Source of the DNA: CALSMU01 sp965230225
Lineage (GTDB): Bacteria > Bacteroidota > Bacteroidia > Flavobacteriales_D > Parvicellaceae
DNA length: 64,000 nucleotides
Assembly: GCA_965230225.1 (NCBI GenBank)
Contig: CBDDKM010000003.1
Span: 620,001 to 684,000, forward strand
Direction of reading: 5' to 3'
A program made the translations under genes and the position numbers. The notes under the pieces are model-generated. The model was not told the DNA's origin. It saw only the letters and a program-made list of their open reading frames with translations, and did not search any database. Positions 42,265-50,975 of the stretch are shown one piece after another (within the stretch, counting starts at the first letter, position 1; every line of letters begins with the position of its first letter).

Positions 42265-42839
42265 CTGGATTTCTTTACAAATTTGGTTAGAATAACAATC
42301 TGCTGTCCATCTACTTTGCCTTCAATCTGTTCAGCATTATCATGAACCAAAGAAATTCTTCTTACCGCAGTTCCTCGTTTGGCTGTAAAGTTGGCTCCTT
42401 TTACGTTTAGGTCTTTTATCAGTACAACAGAATCACCTGCCTCCAGCACAGCTCCGTTAGCGTCTTTGTGGATAATCTTTTCATCTTCATCTAAATCTTC
42501 TCCGGTAGCTTCAGCCCAGATGCGAGTTTCGTCTTCCATGTACATCATGTCCAATAAATCCTGTGGCCACCCTTCCGATTTTAATCGCTGCAACATTCTC
42601 CAGGCCATAACTTGTACGGCAGGATTTTCGTTCCACATGGAGTCGTTTAAACAACGCCAGTGGTTTGGATCCATGGCATCAGGGTTTTCGATTTGATGAT
42701 TACAAGTAGAGCAAACTAAAATACTTTGAGAAGCAGTGCCATTAGATGGTTCAACCGCCATAACAGAAAGGCTGTGGTCGGCTCCACATAATTCGCATTT
42801 GGATTCGCTTCTGGCCTGTAATTCTTTTTCGATGCTCAT
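42261..42839 (-). CDS. PhnA domain protein
   Basis: 192 aa from the ATG at 42839 (MSIEKELQARSESKCELCGA); the 27 upstream codons are not needed. N-terminal zinc ribbon (CELCGADHS ... CSTCNHQIENP) and C-terminal PhnA domain (KDANGAVLEAGDSVVLIKDL, AKRGTAVRRISLVHDNAEQI). The name comes from E. coli yjdM/phnA, found near phosphonate genes, though the protein is not a proven phosphonate enzyme. Here its neighbours are unrelated, and the DUF2293 gene is convergent. Confidence 0.9.
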   Translation of the reverse strand: MSIEKELQARSESKCELCGADHSLSVMAVEPSNGTASQSILVCSTCNHQIENPDAMDPNHWRCLNDSMWNENPAVQVMAWRMLQRLKSEGWPQDLLDMMYMEDETRIWAEATGEDLDEDEKIIHKDANGAVLEAGDSVVLIKDLNVKGANFTAKRGTAVRRISLVHDNAEQIEGKVDGQQIVILTKFVKKSS

Positions 42840-42937
42840 GTTACTTGTGTTTAATACCACAAACATAGTATTAATGGGCGATATATTTCTCAACGCCGAT
42901 TTGGATATTTGTCGTTCCAAAGAATTATTTTCGCGCT

Positions 42938-45268
42938 GTGTTCGATTATAGCCAAATAGATTTACCAGTTAAGGAGGTCATTCCGCAAATTCAGGAAAAC
43001 CTTAATCAATCTTCTACCTTAATTGTAAAAGCCTCAACAGGAGCCGGAAAAAGTACTCTGGTACCAATTGCCCTGTTGCAGGAAGAGTGGATGAAGGGAA
43101 AGAAAATCTTGATGCTGGAACCAAGGCGTTTGGCTGCAAAAACCATTGCCACCAGAATGGCTGATCTATTAGGAGAACCAGTTGGTAAAACTGTGGGCTA
43201 TAGAATACGATTTGAGAATAAAACCTCGGAGGAAACCAGGCTGGAAGTACTTACCGAGGGGATATTAACCAGAATGCTTCATCAGGATAATGAACTGGAT
43301 GGAGTGGGAATGGTGATTTTTGATGAGTTTCATGAACGAAGCATCCATGCAGATGTAGCCATGGCTCTGTGTAGAGAAGCGCAACAAGTGTTGCGCCCCG
43401 ACTTGAGAATTCTGATCATGTCGGCTACTTTAGACATGCCAGGATTAGCCGAAAAGTTAGATGCTTCTGTGGTGGAAAGTAAGGGGAGAATGTTTCCGGT
43501 AGAGGTTCATTACACTAATGATAGTGACTTAAGATTGTTGCCGGAACTAACCGCCAAAACTGTTAAGTCTGCCATTCAGAAACATGAAGGAGATGTATTG
43601 GTGTTCTTGCCTGGACAAGGGGAAATTAGAAGGACGGAAGAGATTTTGAGAGGATCGTTAAAAGGTGTGATGATACACCCTTTGTATGGTCAGTTGCCGG
43701 GTAATAAGCAAATGGCAGCCATCATGCCAAATCGGGATGGAAAAAGAAAAGTAGTCTTAGCTACTTCCATCGCCGAAACCAGTTTAACCATCGAAGGAAT
43801 AAAAATCGTGGTGGATTGCGGGTTTTCCAGAATCTCCAAATTCGATCCTAATTCTGGTTTGTCCAAGCTGGAAACCGTAAAGATTTCGAAAGACTCTGCC
43901 GATCAAAGAAAAGGACGTGCTGGGCGTTTATCGGAAGGAGTGTGTTATAGGATGTGGACTAAAGCTACCCATGCTCGATTGAACGAACATGGTACACCGG
44001 AAATTGAACAGGCCGATCTTAGTGCATTGGTGTTAGATATGGCACAATGGGGAATTGTAGACCCAAGTCAGTTGTTTTGGTTAACTCCACCGCCAAGAGG
44101 TCATGTGGCGCGAGCTTCTCAGTTGTTGCACGAACTGGAAGCACTGGAAGATCATAGAATTACCGAACATGGAAAAGAATTACATCAACTACCAACCCAT
44201 CCTCGTATTGCTCACATGCTGGTAAAAGCGAGAGAAGAAGGGATGATGGAGTTGGCCACAGATATTGCTCCTCTATTGGAAGAAAGAGACCCTTTACCTC
44301 CCGAAACAGGTATTGACATCAATATTAGAATAGATGCTTTAAGAAGGTATAGAAGCGAAGGAGTAGGAGGAAAGCGATTGGCTCGTATTGAGAAAATAGC
44401 TGCTCAATACAGAAGAATGCTAAACATTGAACCGGACAATGGCGATGTAGTGGATTATGATACCGGATTAATGTTGGCTTATGCCTATCCGGAAAGAATT
44501 GCTTGTGCCACACCAGGTAATAATGCACAATTCCAGATGGCCAATGGAAGGTACGCAACTGCTGGGCATAGGGATGATTTGGCCCATGAACAGTGGTTGG
44601 CCATAGCCCATGTAAATGACAGAGAAGGAACAGGGAAGATCTTTATGGCTTCTCCACTTAATCCAAAGGACCTTGCATCTATGGTAAAAACCAAAGAGGT
44701 AATTACCTGGGATACTCGAATGGGAGGGTTAATAGCAAGTAAAAATGTAAGCATTGGAAGCATTATCTTACAAAGTACTCCATTACCGGAACCGGATGAA
44801 AGCATGCTTCAACAAGCCATCATTGATGCTATAAAAAAAGAAGGTGAACACCTGTTGAATTGGGATAAAGATGTTACCCAATGGCAAAACAGAGTTATGT
44901 CTTTGAAGAAGTGGAACCCTCAGGAACAATGGCCCGAAGTTAATACGGAAACATTGTTGCTAACCAATGGAGAGTGGCTAGCTCCTTATTTGCAAGATGT
45001 AAAGAAACCAAAGGATTTAGAGAAGATCAATTTGAAGGAAATATTGCACTATAGCTTACCGGTAGAGCTACAACAAAAGTTGGATGAATTGGCACCGTTA
45101 AGAATAGAAGTACCTAGTGGTTCTAACATTAAATTGGAGTATCAATCTAATGGTTCGGCTCCGGTTTTAGCGGTGAGGTTACAGGAGTGTTTTGGACTGT
45201 TGGAAACACCCAGAATAAATAATGGGAAAAATCCGGTACTGATGCATTTATTATCCCCAGGGTTTTAA
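42938..45268 (+). CDS. hrpB: ATP-dependent RNA helicase HrpB, C-terminus interrupted by a frameshift
   Basis: A DEAH-type helicase. Start GTG 42938; no in-frame ATG upstream. Motif I is ASTGAGKSTLVP (residues ~34-45), motif II DEFHERS, then SATLDMPGL, the C-terminal helicase domain (ATSIAETSLTIEG, QRKGRAGRLSEG) and the HrpB-specific region (TLLLTNGEWLAPYL). The frame stops at 45268 after VLMHLLSPGF, about 50 residues short of the family's conserved end. Those residues are encoded one base over in 45267-45419 (KPVQITSDLNSFWKNAYFEV ... RRK), so the ancestral protein was ~826 aa. The break is at GGG TTT TAA, where one extra T explains the shift. The truncated protein lacks the terminal lysine/arginine tail. 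Confidence 0.92.
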   Translation: MFDYSQIDLPVKEVIPQIQENLNQSSTLIVKASTGAGKSTLVPIALLQEEWMKGKKILMLEPRRLAAKTIATRMADLLGEPVGKTVGYRIRFENKTSEETRLEVLTEGILTRMLHQDNELDGVGMVIFDEFHERSIHADVAMALCREAQQVLRPDLRILIMSATLDMPGLAEKLDASVVESKGRMFPVEVHYTNDSDLRLLPELTAKTVKSAIQKHEGDVLVFLPGQGEIRRTEEILRGSLKGVMIHPLYGQLPGNKQMAAIMPNRDGKRKVVLATSIAETSLTIEGIKIVVDCGFSRISKFDPNSGLSKLETVKISKDSADQRKGRAGRLSEGVCYRMWTKATHARLNEHGTPEIEQADLSALVLDMAQWGIVDPSQLFWLTPPPRGHVARASQLLHELEALEDHRITEHGKELHQLPTHPRIAHMLVKAREEGMMELATDIAPLLEERDPLPPETGIDINIRIDALRRYRSEGVGGKRLARIEKIAAQYRRMLNIEPDNGDVVDYDTGLMLAYAYPERIACATPGNNAQFQMANGRYATAGHRDDLAHEQWLAIAHVNDREGTGKIFMASPLNPKDLASMVKTKEVITWDTRMGGLIASKNVSIGSIILQSTPLPEPDESMLQQAIIDAIKKEGEHLLNWDKDVTQWQNRVMSLKKWNPQEQWPEVNTETLLLTNGEWLAPYLQDVKKPKDLEKINLKEILHYSLPVELQQKLDELAPLRIEVPSGSNIKLEYQSNGSAPVLAVRLQECFGLLETPRINNGKNPVLMHLLSPGF

Positions 45269-45419
45269 GCCGGTTCAAATTACATCGGATTTGAATAGTT
45301 TTTGGAAGAATGCTTATTTCGAAGTAAGAAAAGATTTACGTCAGCGATATGCGAAACATTCCTGGCCGGAAGACCCACTTACAGCAGAACCTTTAAGAGG
45401 GGTGAAAAGAAGAAAGTAA
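45267..45419 (+). pseudogene. hrpB: Frameshifted C-terminal tail of HrpB
   Basis: In the +1 frame relative to hrpB this reads KPVQITSDLNSFWKNAYFEV, continues through LRQRYAKHSWPEDPLTAEPL and ends RGVKRRK. This is the conserved HrpB C-terminal motif (residues W-x-x-D-P-L-x-A-E-P), so the coding continuity is lost only by the single-base shift. Could be an assembly error, a real mutation, or +1 recoding at TTT TAA. Confidence 0.85.
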
Positions 45420-45420
45420 A

Positions 45421-46332
45421 TTACCTGTATAAATCAAAAGCTCTTTCATTGGAAGAGTTGATTAATCTAAGTGGGAATAAAAATGCTATTTCATGAGCCC
45501 CACTGTTAAATAGGTTCATGGAAATTTCAGAATCGTAACCATACATAATAATGAATGATTTTTTCTGAATTCCGGTTCTGAGGTGCAACATAGGGCTATT
45601 TTGCTGTTTGTACCCAATTCCAATAACAAAAGGAGAGATATAGTACTGTACTATTCCAGATATTTCAAGTACCTCTTTTTGAATGTTCGAGTTTAAGAAT
45701 GCCTTAAAACTCCTTCGATCAGACTTTTCTTTGCAGAATCCAACCTGAATATTGTGCCTCATGGGTACATGATACACGTCGTTCATAACCATTGCTAATT
45801 CCGGTTGGGTTACATGTAGTGCGGAATATCCAACAAAGAAATTATGGTTATAGTACATGGCTCCAAGCGTGTAGTCAAAGGCTGTTTTCTTACCATAAAA
45901 ATCCTGATCTGATGAATAGGTTTCTCCGGTGTAGGGATCATAAGCTTGTCCATTTCCAACATTGTCCCAATTCAAGTATTTGTTGATGAATCCGGCAGAA
46001 ATACCGATTCTTAAAGCGCCGGAATCTCCTACATTAAAACCATAGGAGTATTGTAATTGGTAAGCGTTGTTATGGATTACCCTTCCTATTTCGGTGTTGT
46101 ATGATATCCCTATTCCTCCTGTTTTATTCAGGTTTTGATGAGCATACAGGTTATTACTGTAATAGCTGCTCCAATGTCTTCTAGTGGAATTTCCTAAAAC
46201 TAAGTTGTTTCCACTTCCCACAAAAGCAGGGTTAGAAGTGGAGTAATTAATGTCGCTTAAAGCATAATCCAGGCCCTGGGCATGGTATAAAGTTGATATT
46301 AACAATAAAAGAATTACTATTATGAATTTCAT
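45421..46332 (-). CDS. PorP/SprF family T9SS-associated membrane protein
   Basis: 303 aa from the ATG at 46332 (signal peptide MKFIIVILLLLISTLYHAQ). PorP/SprF signatures: early NPAFVGSGNNLVLGNSTRRH, TGGIGISYNTEIG, YQLQYSYGFNVGDSGALRIG, ending in barrel strands. These proteins are paired with type B sorting-domain cargo in T9SS surface attachment. A full promoter lies upstream (TTTG-N17-TATCTTTG). It begins 101 nt downstream of the T9SS cargo gene at 46434, with a terminator between them. Confidence 0.9.
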   Translation of the reverse strand: MKFIIVILLLLISTLYHAQGLDYALSDINYSTSNPAFVGSGNNLVLGNSTRRHWSSYYSNNLYAHQNLNKTGGIGISYNTEIGRVIHNNAYQLQYSYGFNVGDSGALRIGISAGFINKYLNWDNVGNGQAYDPYTGETYSSDQDFYGKKTAFDYTLGAMYYNHNFFVGYSALHVTQPELAMVMNDVYHVPMRHNIQVGFCKEKSDRRSFKAFLNSNIQKEVLEISGIVQYYISPFVIGIGYKQQNSPMLHLRTGIQKKSFIIMYGYDSEISMNLFNSGAHEIAFLFPLRLINSSNERAFDLYR

Positions 46333-46358
46333 CAGGGTGTCTTTGGGTTTTGATGAAT

Positions 46359-46387
46359 CAAAGATAGAATGGGAATTGATACCACAA
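46359..46387 (-). promoter_or_regulatory. Bacteroidota promoter (TTTG-N17-TATCTTTG) of the PorP/SprF gene
   Basis: On the minus strand TTTG (46387 to 46384) is followed after 17 nt by a perfect -7 TATCTTTG (46366 to 46359), 27 nt before the start codon. This is the best promoter match in the window. Confidence 0.75.
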
Positions 46388-46397
46388 AAAAAGAAAT

Positions 46398-46425
46398 AAA
46401 AAAAGCCGCGTTGTGCGGCTTTCAT
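46398..46425 (-). terminator. Terminator of the T9SS cargo gene
   Basis: AAAGCCGC (46402-46409) / GCGGCTTT (46415-46422) stem with a U-run on the minus strand. Confidence 0.85.
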
Positions 46426-46433
46426 ATATAGTG

Positions 46434-48080
46434 TTACTTTTTTAGTACTTTTCGAACAGCTTTTACTCCGTTTTTGTCAATTACCTTTATCAGGTAATAA
46501 CCTGAAGGTCCTTCAATGTCAAAGCTAATGAAGTCTTTACCCCTTGCATTGTGCGTTTCGATCAATTTACCAATTACATTGTATACCTTGATCTCAGAAG
46601 CAGAGGTAGAACTCAGTTGAATATTTAATTCTCCATGGGTAGGGTTAGGGAATATTTCGATGCTTTCTTTTTTACTTTCAACAATAGAAACCGAGTTTAC
46701 CGTGTAGCAATCAGAAGTATTGGTACATCCATTCTCGGTTACTTCTACCGCGTAATCTCCATTGGTAGTAGCAGTGAAATTTTGAGAAGTTTCTCCTGAA
46801 ATTGGTGTCATGGCAGGGCATTCTACCCACTGATATGTAGCTCCCGAAGCATTTGCGCTTAAATCCACACCCGATTGAGTAACTGTTGTATCTACAGTGG
46901 TAATAGTTAAATCAATAAACATTAAACTATCACACCCAGTAGCATTAGGAATAGTATCTGGATATACACCAGATGTAGTCCAAACATTTCCACTTGGAGA
47001 GGTATAGCTAAAACAAGCAGTTTCTGTAATGTTAGAAGTAGAGTGTGTATTTATCGTTAGGTCTAAAGTTACGGTAGAATCACATCCGGACATGGTTACT
47101 AAATTAGCTACATAAGTTCCTCCTGTGGTATAGTTGGTTCCTGTAGCATCCCAGTAATAAGATTCACATCCGGAATCGGTAACGTTGATGTCGTAAGTTG
47201 GATCAACCTGTAGACTAACTGTATCAGTTACATCGCATCCTGTATTCCAGCCTGTTGGCACATGAGATACAATTTGATAATTACCTGCTACGCTATAAGT
47301 ATGGCAAGTGTCGTTGTAAAGAGAGGTGTTTCCATCTCCCCAGTCAATCAAAAGGTTGTCGATGGCGGTATCTCCGTTAAATACATTTTCGTTGTACATT
47401 CTGTGGTTAAGAATCGGAGAAGGGGTGTAATGATAGCATACATTGGTTCCTTCGCAGATCATTTGAGGTCCAACAAAAGATTGAACTGGCAAGTACTCTA
47501 CGATAGGCAGAATATAAAAATCAACATCCCAGGCAAAAAACTCATTAGATGGGTACCAGGTCATATCGTTGTGCCAGCGCCAAAACCCAAGTTCTTCCAT
47601 ACCGCCATTACCAGCATTGTAGTCGTTACCAACTATTCCCAGAGGTTGAGTTGTAGTGGTGCTTGATCCAACTAAAAAACCATTGGTCATGGTATCAGGT
47701 GTATCAAACATACAGTAATAAGCCATGGTTTCTAAATTGGCAATATCGTAAGTATTGTAAACTGTAAAATCCTTTTGTCTTGTTATCGTTCCAGGGGTAG
47801 AATCAGCTTGAGGTTCAAATAATAACCCGGTAACAATAGCGGTATCCAATGGATTAGAAGAACCTACTCCTAGATATATCTTAAATCCTTTTACAATAAC
47901 AGGTTCCGGTGTGTCGTAATATTGTGCATAACCCGAAAATTCGCTAGGTACGTTCATGGTAACTCCTAAGTCAGCTGTTGCTTTAGCTAGTGGGTAAGTT
48001 AATGTGTCTTCGCAACTGCTTTGTGCTTGCGAACTGATAAGGGCTGAAATAGCAAATAAAGAGAGTAAAAATTTTTTCAT
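46434..48080 (-). CDS. Secreted T9SS type A protein with PKD-like domain
   Basis: 548 aa. Signal peptide MKKFLLSLFAISALISSQAQ. The N-terminal ~170 residues are beta-rich (LTYPLAKATADLGVTMNVPS). A PKD-like region occurs near 250-285 (NLLIDWGDGNTSLYNDTCHT, with YSVAGNYQIVSHVP). Repeats with a cysteine signature (ITETACFSYTSPSGNVWTTS) recall those in the 9978-12746 protein. The C-terminus (from ~475: IEIFPNPTHGELNIQLSSTS ... YYLIKVID ... VRKVLKK) is a type A sorting domain. Surface-bound protein; no enzymatic motif. A PorP/SprF gene follows on the same strand. Confidence 0.9.
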   Translation of the reverse strand: MKKFLLSLFAISALISSQAQSSCEDTLTYPLAKATADLGVTMNVPSEFSGYAQYYDTPEPVIVKGFKIYLGVGSSNPLDTAIVTGLLFEPQADSTPGTITRQKDFTVYNTYDIANLETMAYYCMFDTPDTMTNGFLVGSSTTTTQPLGIVGNDYNAGNGGMEELGFWRWHNDMTWYPSNEFFAWDVDFYILPIVEYLPVQSFVGPQMICEGTNVCYHYTPSPILNHRMYNENVFNGDTAIDNLLIDWGDGNTSLYNDTCHTYSVAGNYQIVSHVPTGWNTGCDVTDTVSLQVDPTYDINVTDSGCESYYWDATGTNYTTGGTYVANLVTMSGCDSTVTLDLTINTHSTSNITETACFSYTSPSGNVWTTSGVYPDTIPNATGCDSLMFIDLTITTVDTTVTQSGVDLSANASGATYQWVECPAMTPISGETSQNFTATTNGDYAVEVTENGCTNTSDCYTVNSVSIVESKKESIEIFPNPTHGELNIQLSSTSASEIKVYNVIGKLIETHNARGKDFISFDIEGPSGYYLIKVIDKNGVKAVRKVLKK

Positions 48081-48195
48081 AATGTGTGTGGTAAGTGGGG
48101 CTAAGGTAAGTTGATTATGGAGGCTATTAAACTATTTGTAAGTTAATTATTTGTAACGCTTGTTTTACTCCATGTAAAGCACTGATTAGGTGATG

Positions 48196-48531
48196 TTAGT
48201 TAATGGAAAATAAGAAAGCCATAAGTTTTATTAAGCCCATCGGGATAATCAAAAGTACACTCCAGAGGTAAGAATTTGTAAATACTTCTTTGAGGTAATT
48301 GGATCTTATAATTACCGATATCCAAATGAGTAGGGTAGTGGTGGATAATATCAGGATGAAATACAACGGTATAAAAGCAAAGCTTTCTCCAAGCCCCAAT
48401 ATTATTCGAAATAGAAAGAAATCGTCTCCTTCAATCTTTTCCAGCATAAATCCTTCGTACCAGAAGAACATACCAAAAACCAGGGTAAGATAAATAAACG
48501 TACCCAGGTTCCTTTTTTGTAGGGATTCCAT
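48196..48531 (-). CDS. Small membrane protein
   Basis: 111 aa with three hydrophobic helices: NLGTFIYLTLVFGMFFW (~8-24), IPLYFILILSTTTLLIWISV (~54-73) and LWSVLLIIPMGLIKLMAFLF (~89-108). Hypothetical. It starts 3 nt after the PorP/SprF stop (48535), so it is probably in the same transcript. Confidence 0.7.
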   Translation of the reverse strand: MESLQKRNLGTFIYLTLVFGMFFWYEGFMLEKIEGDDFFLFRIILGLGESFAFIPLYFILILSTTTLLIWISVIIRSNYLKEVFTNSYLWSVLLIIPMGLIKLMAFLFSIN

Positions 48532-48534
48532 GAC

Positions 48535-49449
48535 TTAGTAATTGGCGATGGCCCATGGATTTTTATGATCTTCTTTGTGGAGAAGAATTTGGAGTGTTAT
48601 CTCGTGGGAACCACCCGATGCTGATCCAAATTTGGAAATGGTGTGATCATATCCGTATAGCAACCTAAAATGATCATAGGCCAGTCCCATTCTGCCCAAT
48701 ACTGAATTGTTAAAGTTATATCCTCCTCCAAAAATTAAATGCTTTATCTGTGCCTGGGCTATTCCCGTAATGTTATGGAATCCATCCTGTACGTGTGCAA
48801 GGGAAAGTAGATTGAGGTTCCAGGAGCCAACAGCTATGTTAGCTCCGGTTTGTAAGCTATGTCTTAGCGGGAGTCGAGAATCTGAAAAGAAACCAACATT
48901 AGGTTGGTTTATGTGATGTGCTGCATATCCGAAGTAGAAATTTTTATGCATGAATAGTAAACCAGATGAAAAGTCTAATCGGTTTATTTTATCAGTTCTA
49001 GGTAGTTCTTGTGTCGAATATATGAATCCTTGTTGAGGGTCAATCATATCTCCAAACGTTAATTTGCTCCAGTCTATTTTTTTTTTGAGCCACCCTCCGG
49101 ATATTCCAAATCTCATTTTTGTATCCTCATTAATCTTTATTCCATAAGAGTAGTGTAAGGATAGTGTACCAGTCGAAATAATATCTCCGGCTAAATCATG
49201 GGTGTAAGAAAGACCAATTCCGCCAATTTTATTAAAGATCATATCTGCAGAAGTGCTATTGGTAATGTATTCACTCGATAGGTTTGGCCATTGAATCCTG
49301 TAGGAATTGTTAAATCGAAATTTGTTAGCCGTTCCAGTAAATGCCGGATTATTATACATCTGATTCTGATCTCCCAGGGAAAAAACAGGGTCTTGTGCGG
49401 TGAGAGAAATGGATAAAAAAAACAGGGGTAAAAATATATAATGCTTCAT
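48535..49449 (-). CDS. PorP/SprF family T9SS-associated membrane protein
   Basis: 304 aa from the ATG at 49449 (signal peptide MKHYIFLPLFFLSISLTAQ). Same family as the protein at 45421: NPAFTGTANKFRFNNSYRIQ, KIGGIGLSYTHDLAGD, LHYSYGIKINEDTKMRFGIS. It differs clearly from the other PorP/SprF in the body, so it is an older paralogue. It lies 64 nt downstream of the GT-C-like gene. Confidence 0.9.
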   Translation of the reverse strand: MKHYIFLPLFFLSISLTAQDPVFSLGDQNQMYNNPAFTGTANKFRFNNSYRIQWPNLSSEYITNSTSADMIFNKIGGIGLSYTHDLAGDIISTGTLSLHYSYGIKINEDTKMRFGISGGWLKKKIDWSKLTFGDMIDPQQGFIYSTQELPRTDKINRLDFSSGLLFMHKNFYFGYAAHHINQPNVGFFSDSRLPLRHSLQTGANIAVGSWNLNLLSLAHVQDGFHNITGIAQAQIKHLIFGGGYNFNNSVLGRMGLAYDHFRLLYGYDHTISKFGSASGGSHEITLQILLHKEDHKNPWAIANY

Positions 49450-49513
49450 GATTGTAGGTTTGTATGCAATAACAAACAACCTTTAAAAAAGTTACAATCG
49501 CAAAATGTTAAAA

Positions 49514-50959
49514 TCAGTTGGTGATTTCGAAAAGCTCCCAGGAATAGGCTTTTTGGACGCTTTTAAGTCGGTCGTTTTTTTGAAGCTTCTGATAAAGAAT
49601 TACAGGAAATAATTCTTTTACTTGCTCATTTTTAAGCCAGGTATGATCAAACAAAAAGTAGGTGCCAGCCTCTGGTTTTAAACCGTCTTTTTCGTGTAAA
49701 GTAATGAAGGTGTTTTTCTGGTTGTAATAACTCATGGCCATTTCCTTACCATAAGTATATACCGTAATGTTTTTATGCTCTTCGAACATGGATGCTATGG
49801 CCTTATCTTGTTGGTTCGGAACATAAAACTTCTTAAAAGTATAGGTGCACAAAGCCAATTGAATTACTCCTAACACTACCCAAAACCTGAAAATCCAGGG
49901 TTTTTTGAGTTTCTGATTGAGCCAACGATGAGCCCCAATAAACATAGGGAATAAGAAGAGTGTTATTATTGGAAATAGCGTTACAAAGTATCTGTCATTC
50001 TGAGTGTCCACCCCAGCGAAGAAAAGCAGGTAGAGAGTAATAATCGAAATAATGAGCCAGATTTCCTTGTTCAGTGTAATTCGTTTGTAGAAGAAGAGCA
50101 GGAAAACTCCAAAAAATAAGAACCCTGCATGTACAAATGGGTTGAAAACATACAAGATATTAGGAACTGTAAATTCAAAGTATCCCAAATCCGTTTCAAA
50201 AACTCTCGAAAACATATTGGCAATACTCCATTTGGATAACGCTCCGTGTTCTACAAAACCTCCAACACTTTCACTTCTGATGTACCAATGCGGGATTAAC
50301 GGGATGATACTAGCAGCCAATCCTAGAATGGTATGCAGAAACAATTTTCTTTTCCAAATGTGCCCTATGGTATAAAAGAACATAGGAAGTACAATAAGAA
50401 TGCTAATATACCTCGTCATTACAGCCATAGAGGCCATAAAAAAGAAACCAACGATGTGGTAATCTCTCTCTTCTTTAACTGTGCTAATAGCAAAGTAAAA
50501 GGCAGCTAAAATTAAGAACGATGCAAACTGATCAGACATGGCAACCAGCCCGGTTCTTAAAATAAAAGGAGATAGCAGAAATCCCAGAAAAATCCAGGGT
50601 AACCTGATCTTTTCAAACCTTGGGTGGAGTACTCTTAAGCAGTGGTAAAGCAGTATTCCATTACCAATAAATGAAAGTAAGCTTATTAATTGTAAAGCAA
50701 ACGAAGCAGATAGTCCCAGTGTACCCAATAAACCACCAGTAACAGGATAATTCATTGGCCAGTGATAGTCTCCAGGATGTGCTCCACCTGCAATAAAATT
50801 GATCCAGTTTTGGGTGTATCTGGTGTACTCGTAACTATCCTGTCCATACAGCCCGTTAAAGTCTAGCAGAATCATACTAGCCAGTAGTAAAATTCCAAAA
50901 AAGACAATGATTAACTCGTTCCGATAATAGGATAATAGCTTCACTTTGCTAATATACAA
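49514..50959 (-). CDS. GT-C-type membrane glycosyltransferase-like protein
   Basis: 481 aa with about 10-12 membrane helices. The N-terminal loop with GQDSYEYTRYTQNW (D/E-rich, after the first helix) and the alternating helices resemble GT-C fold (PMT/ArnT-like) glycosyltransferases that use lipid-linked sugars. No clear acceptor or donor specificity. The start is TTG at 50959; a GTG at 50944 is another option. It lies 16 nt after the TonB receptor stop and so is probably in the same operon as ECF sigma, FecR and TonB receptor; it may modify a cell-surface component made under the same signal. Family call moderate. Confidence 0.72.
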   Translation of the reverse strand: MYISKVKLLSYYRNELIIVFFGILLLASMILLDFNGLYGQDSYEYTRYTQNWINFIAGGAHPGDYHWPMNYPVTGGLLGTLGLSASFALQLISLLSFIGNGILLYHCLRVLHPRFEKIRLPWIFLGFLLSPFILRTGLVAMSDQFASFLILAAFYFAISTVKEERDYHIVGFFFMASMAVMTRYISILIVLPMFFYTIGHIWKRKLFLHTILGLAASIIPLIPHWYIRSESVGGFVEHGALSKWSIANMFSRVFETDLGYFEFTVPNILYVFNPFVHAGFLFFGVFLLFFYKRITLNKEIWLIISIITLYLLFFAGVDTQNDRYFVTLFPIITLFLFPMFIGAHRWLNQKLKKPWIFRFWVVLGVIQLALCTYTFKKFYVPNQQDKAIASMFEEHKNITVYTYGKEMAMSYYNQKNTFITLHEKDGLKPEAGTYFLFDHTWLKNEQVKELFPVILYQKLQKNDRLKSVQKAYSWELFEITN

Positions 50960-50975
50960 TTCAGGATCAGATGGA

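Noticed and set aside
45302..45496. Plus-strand ORF of 64 codons after hrpB
   Set aside because: It is in the wrong frame; the real coding continuation is the +1-frame HrpB tail (45267-45419).
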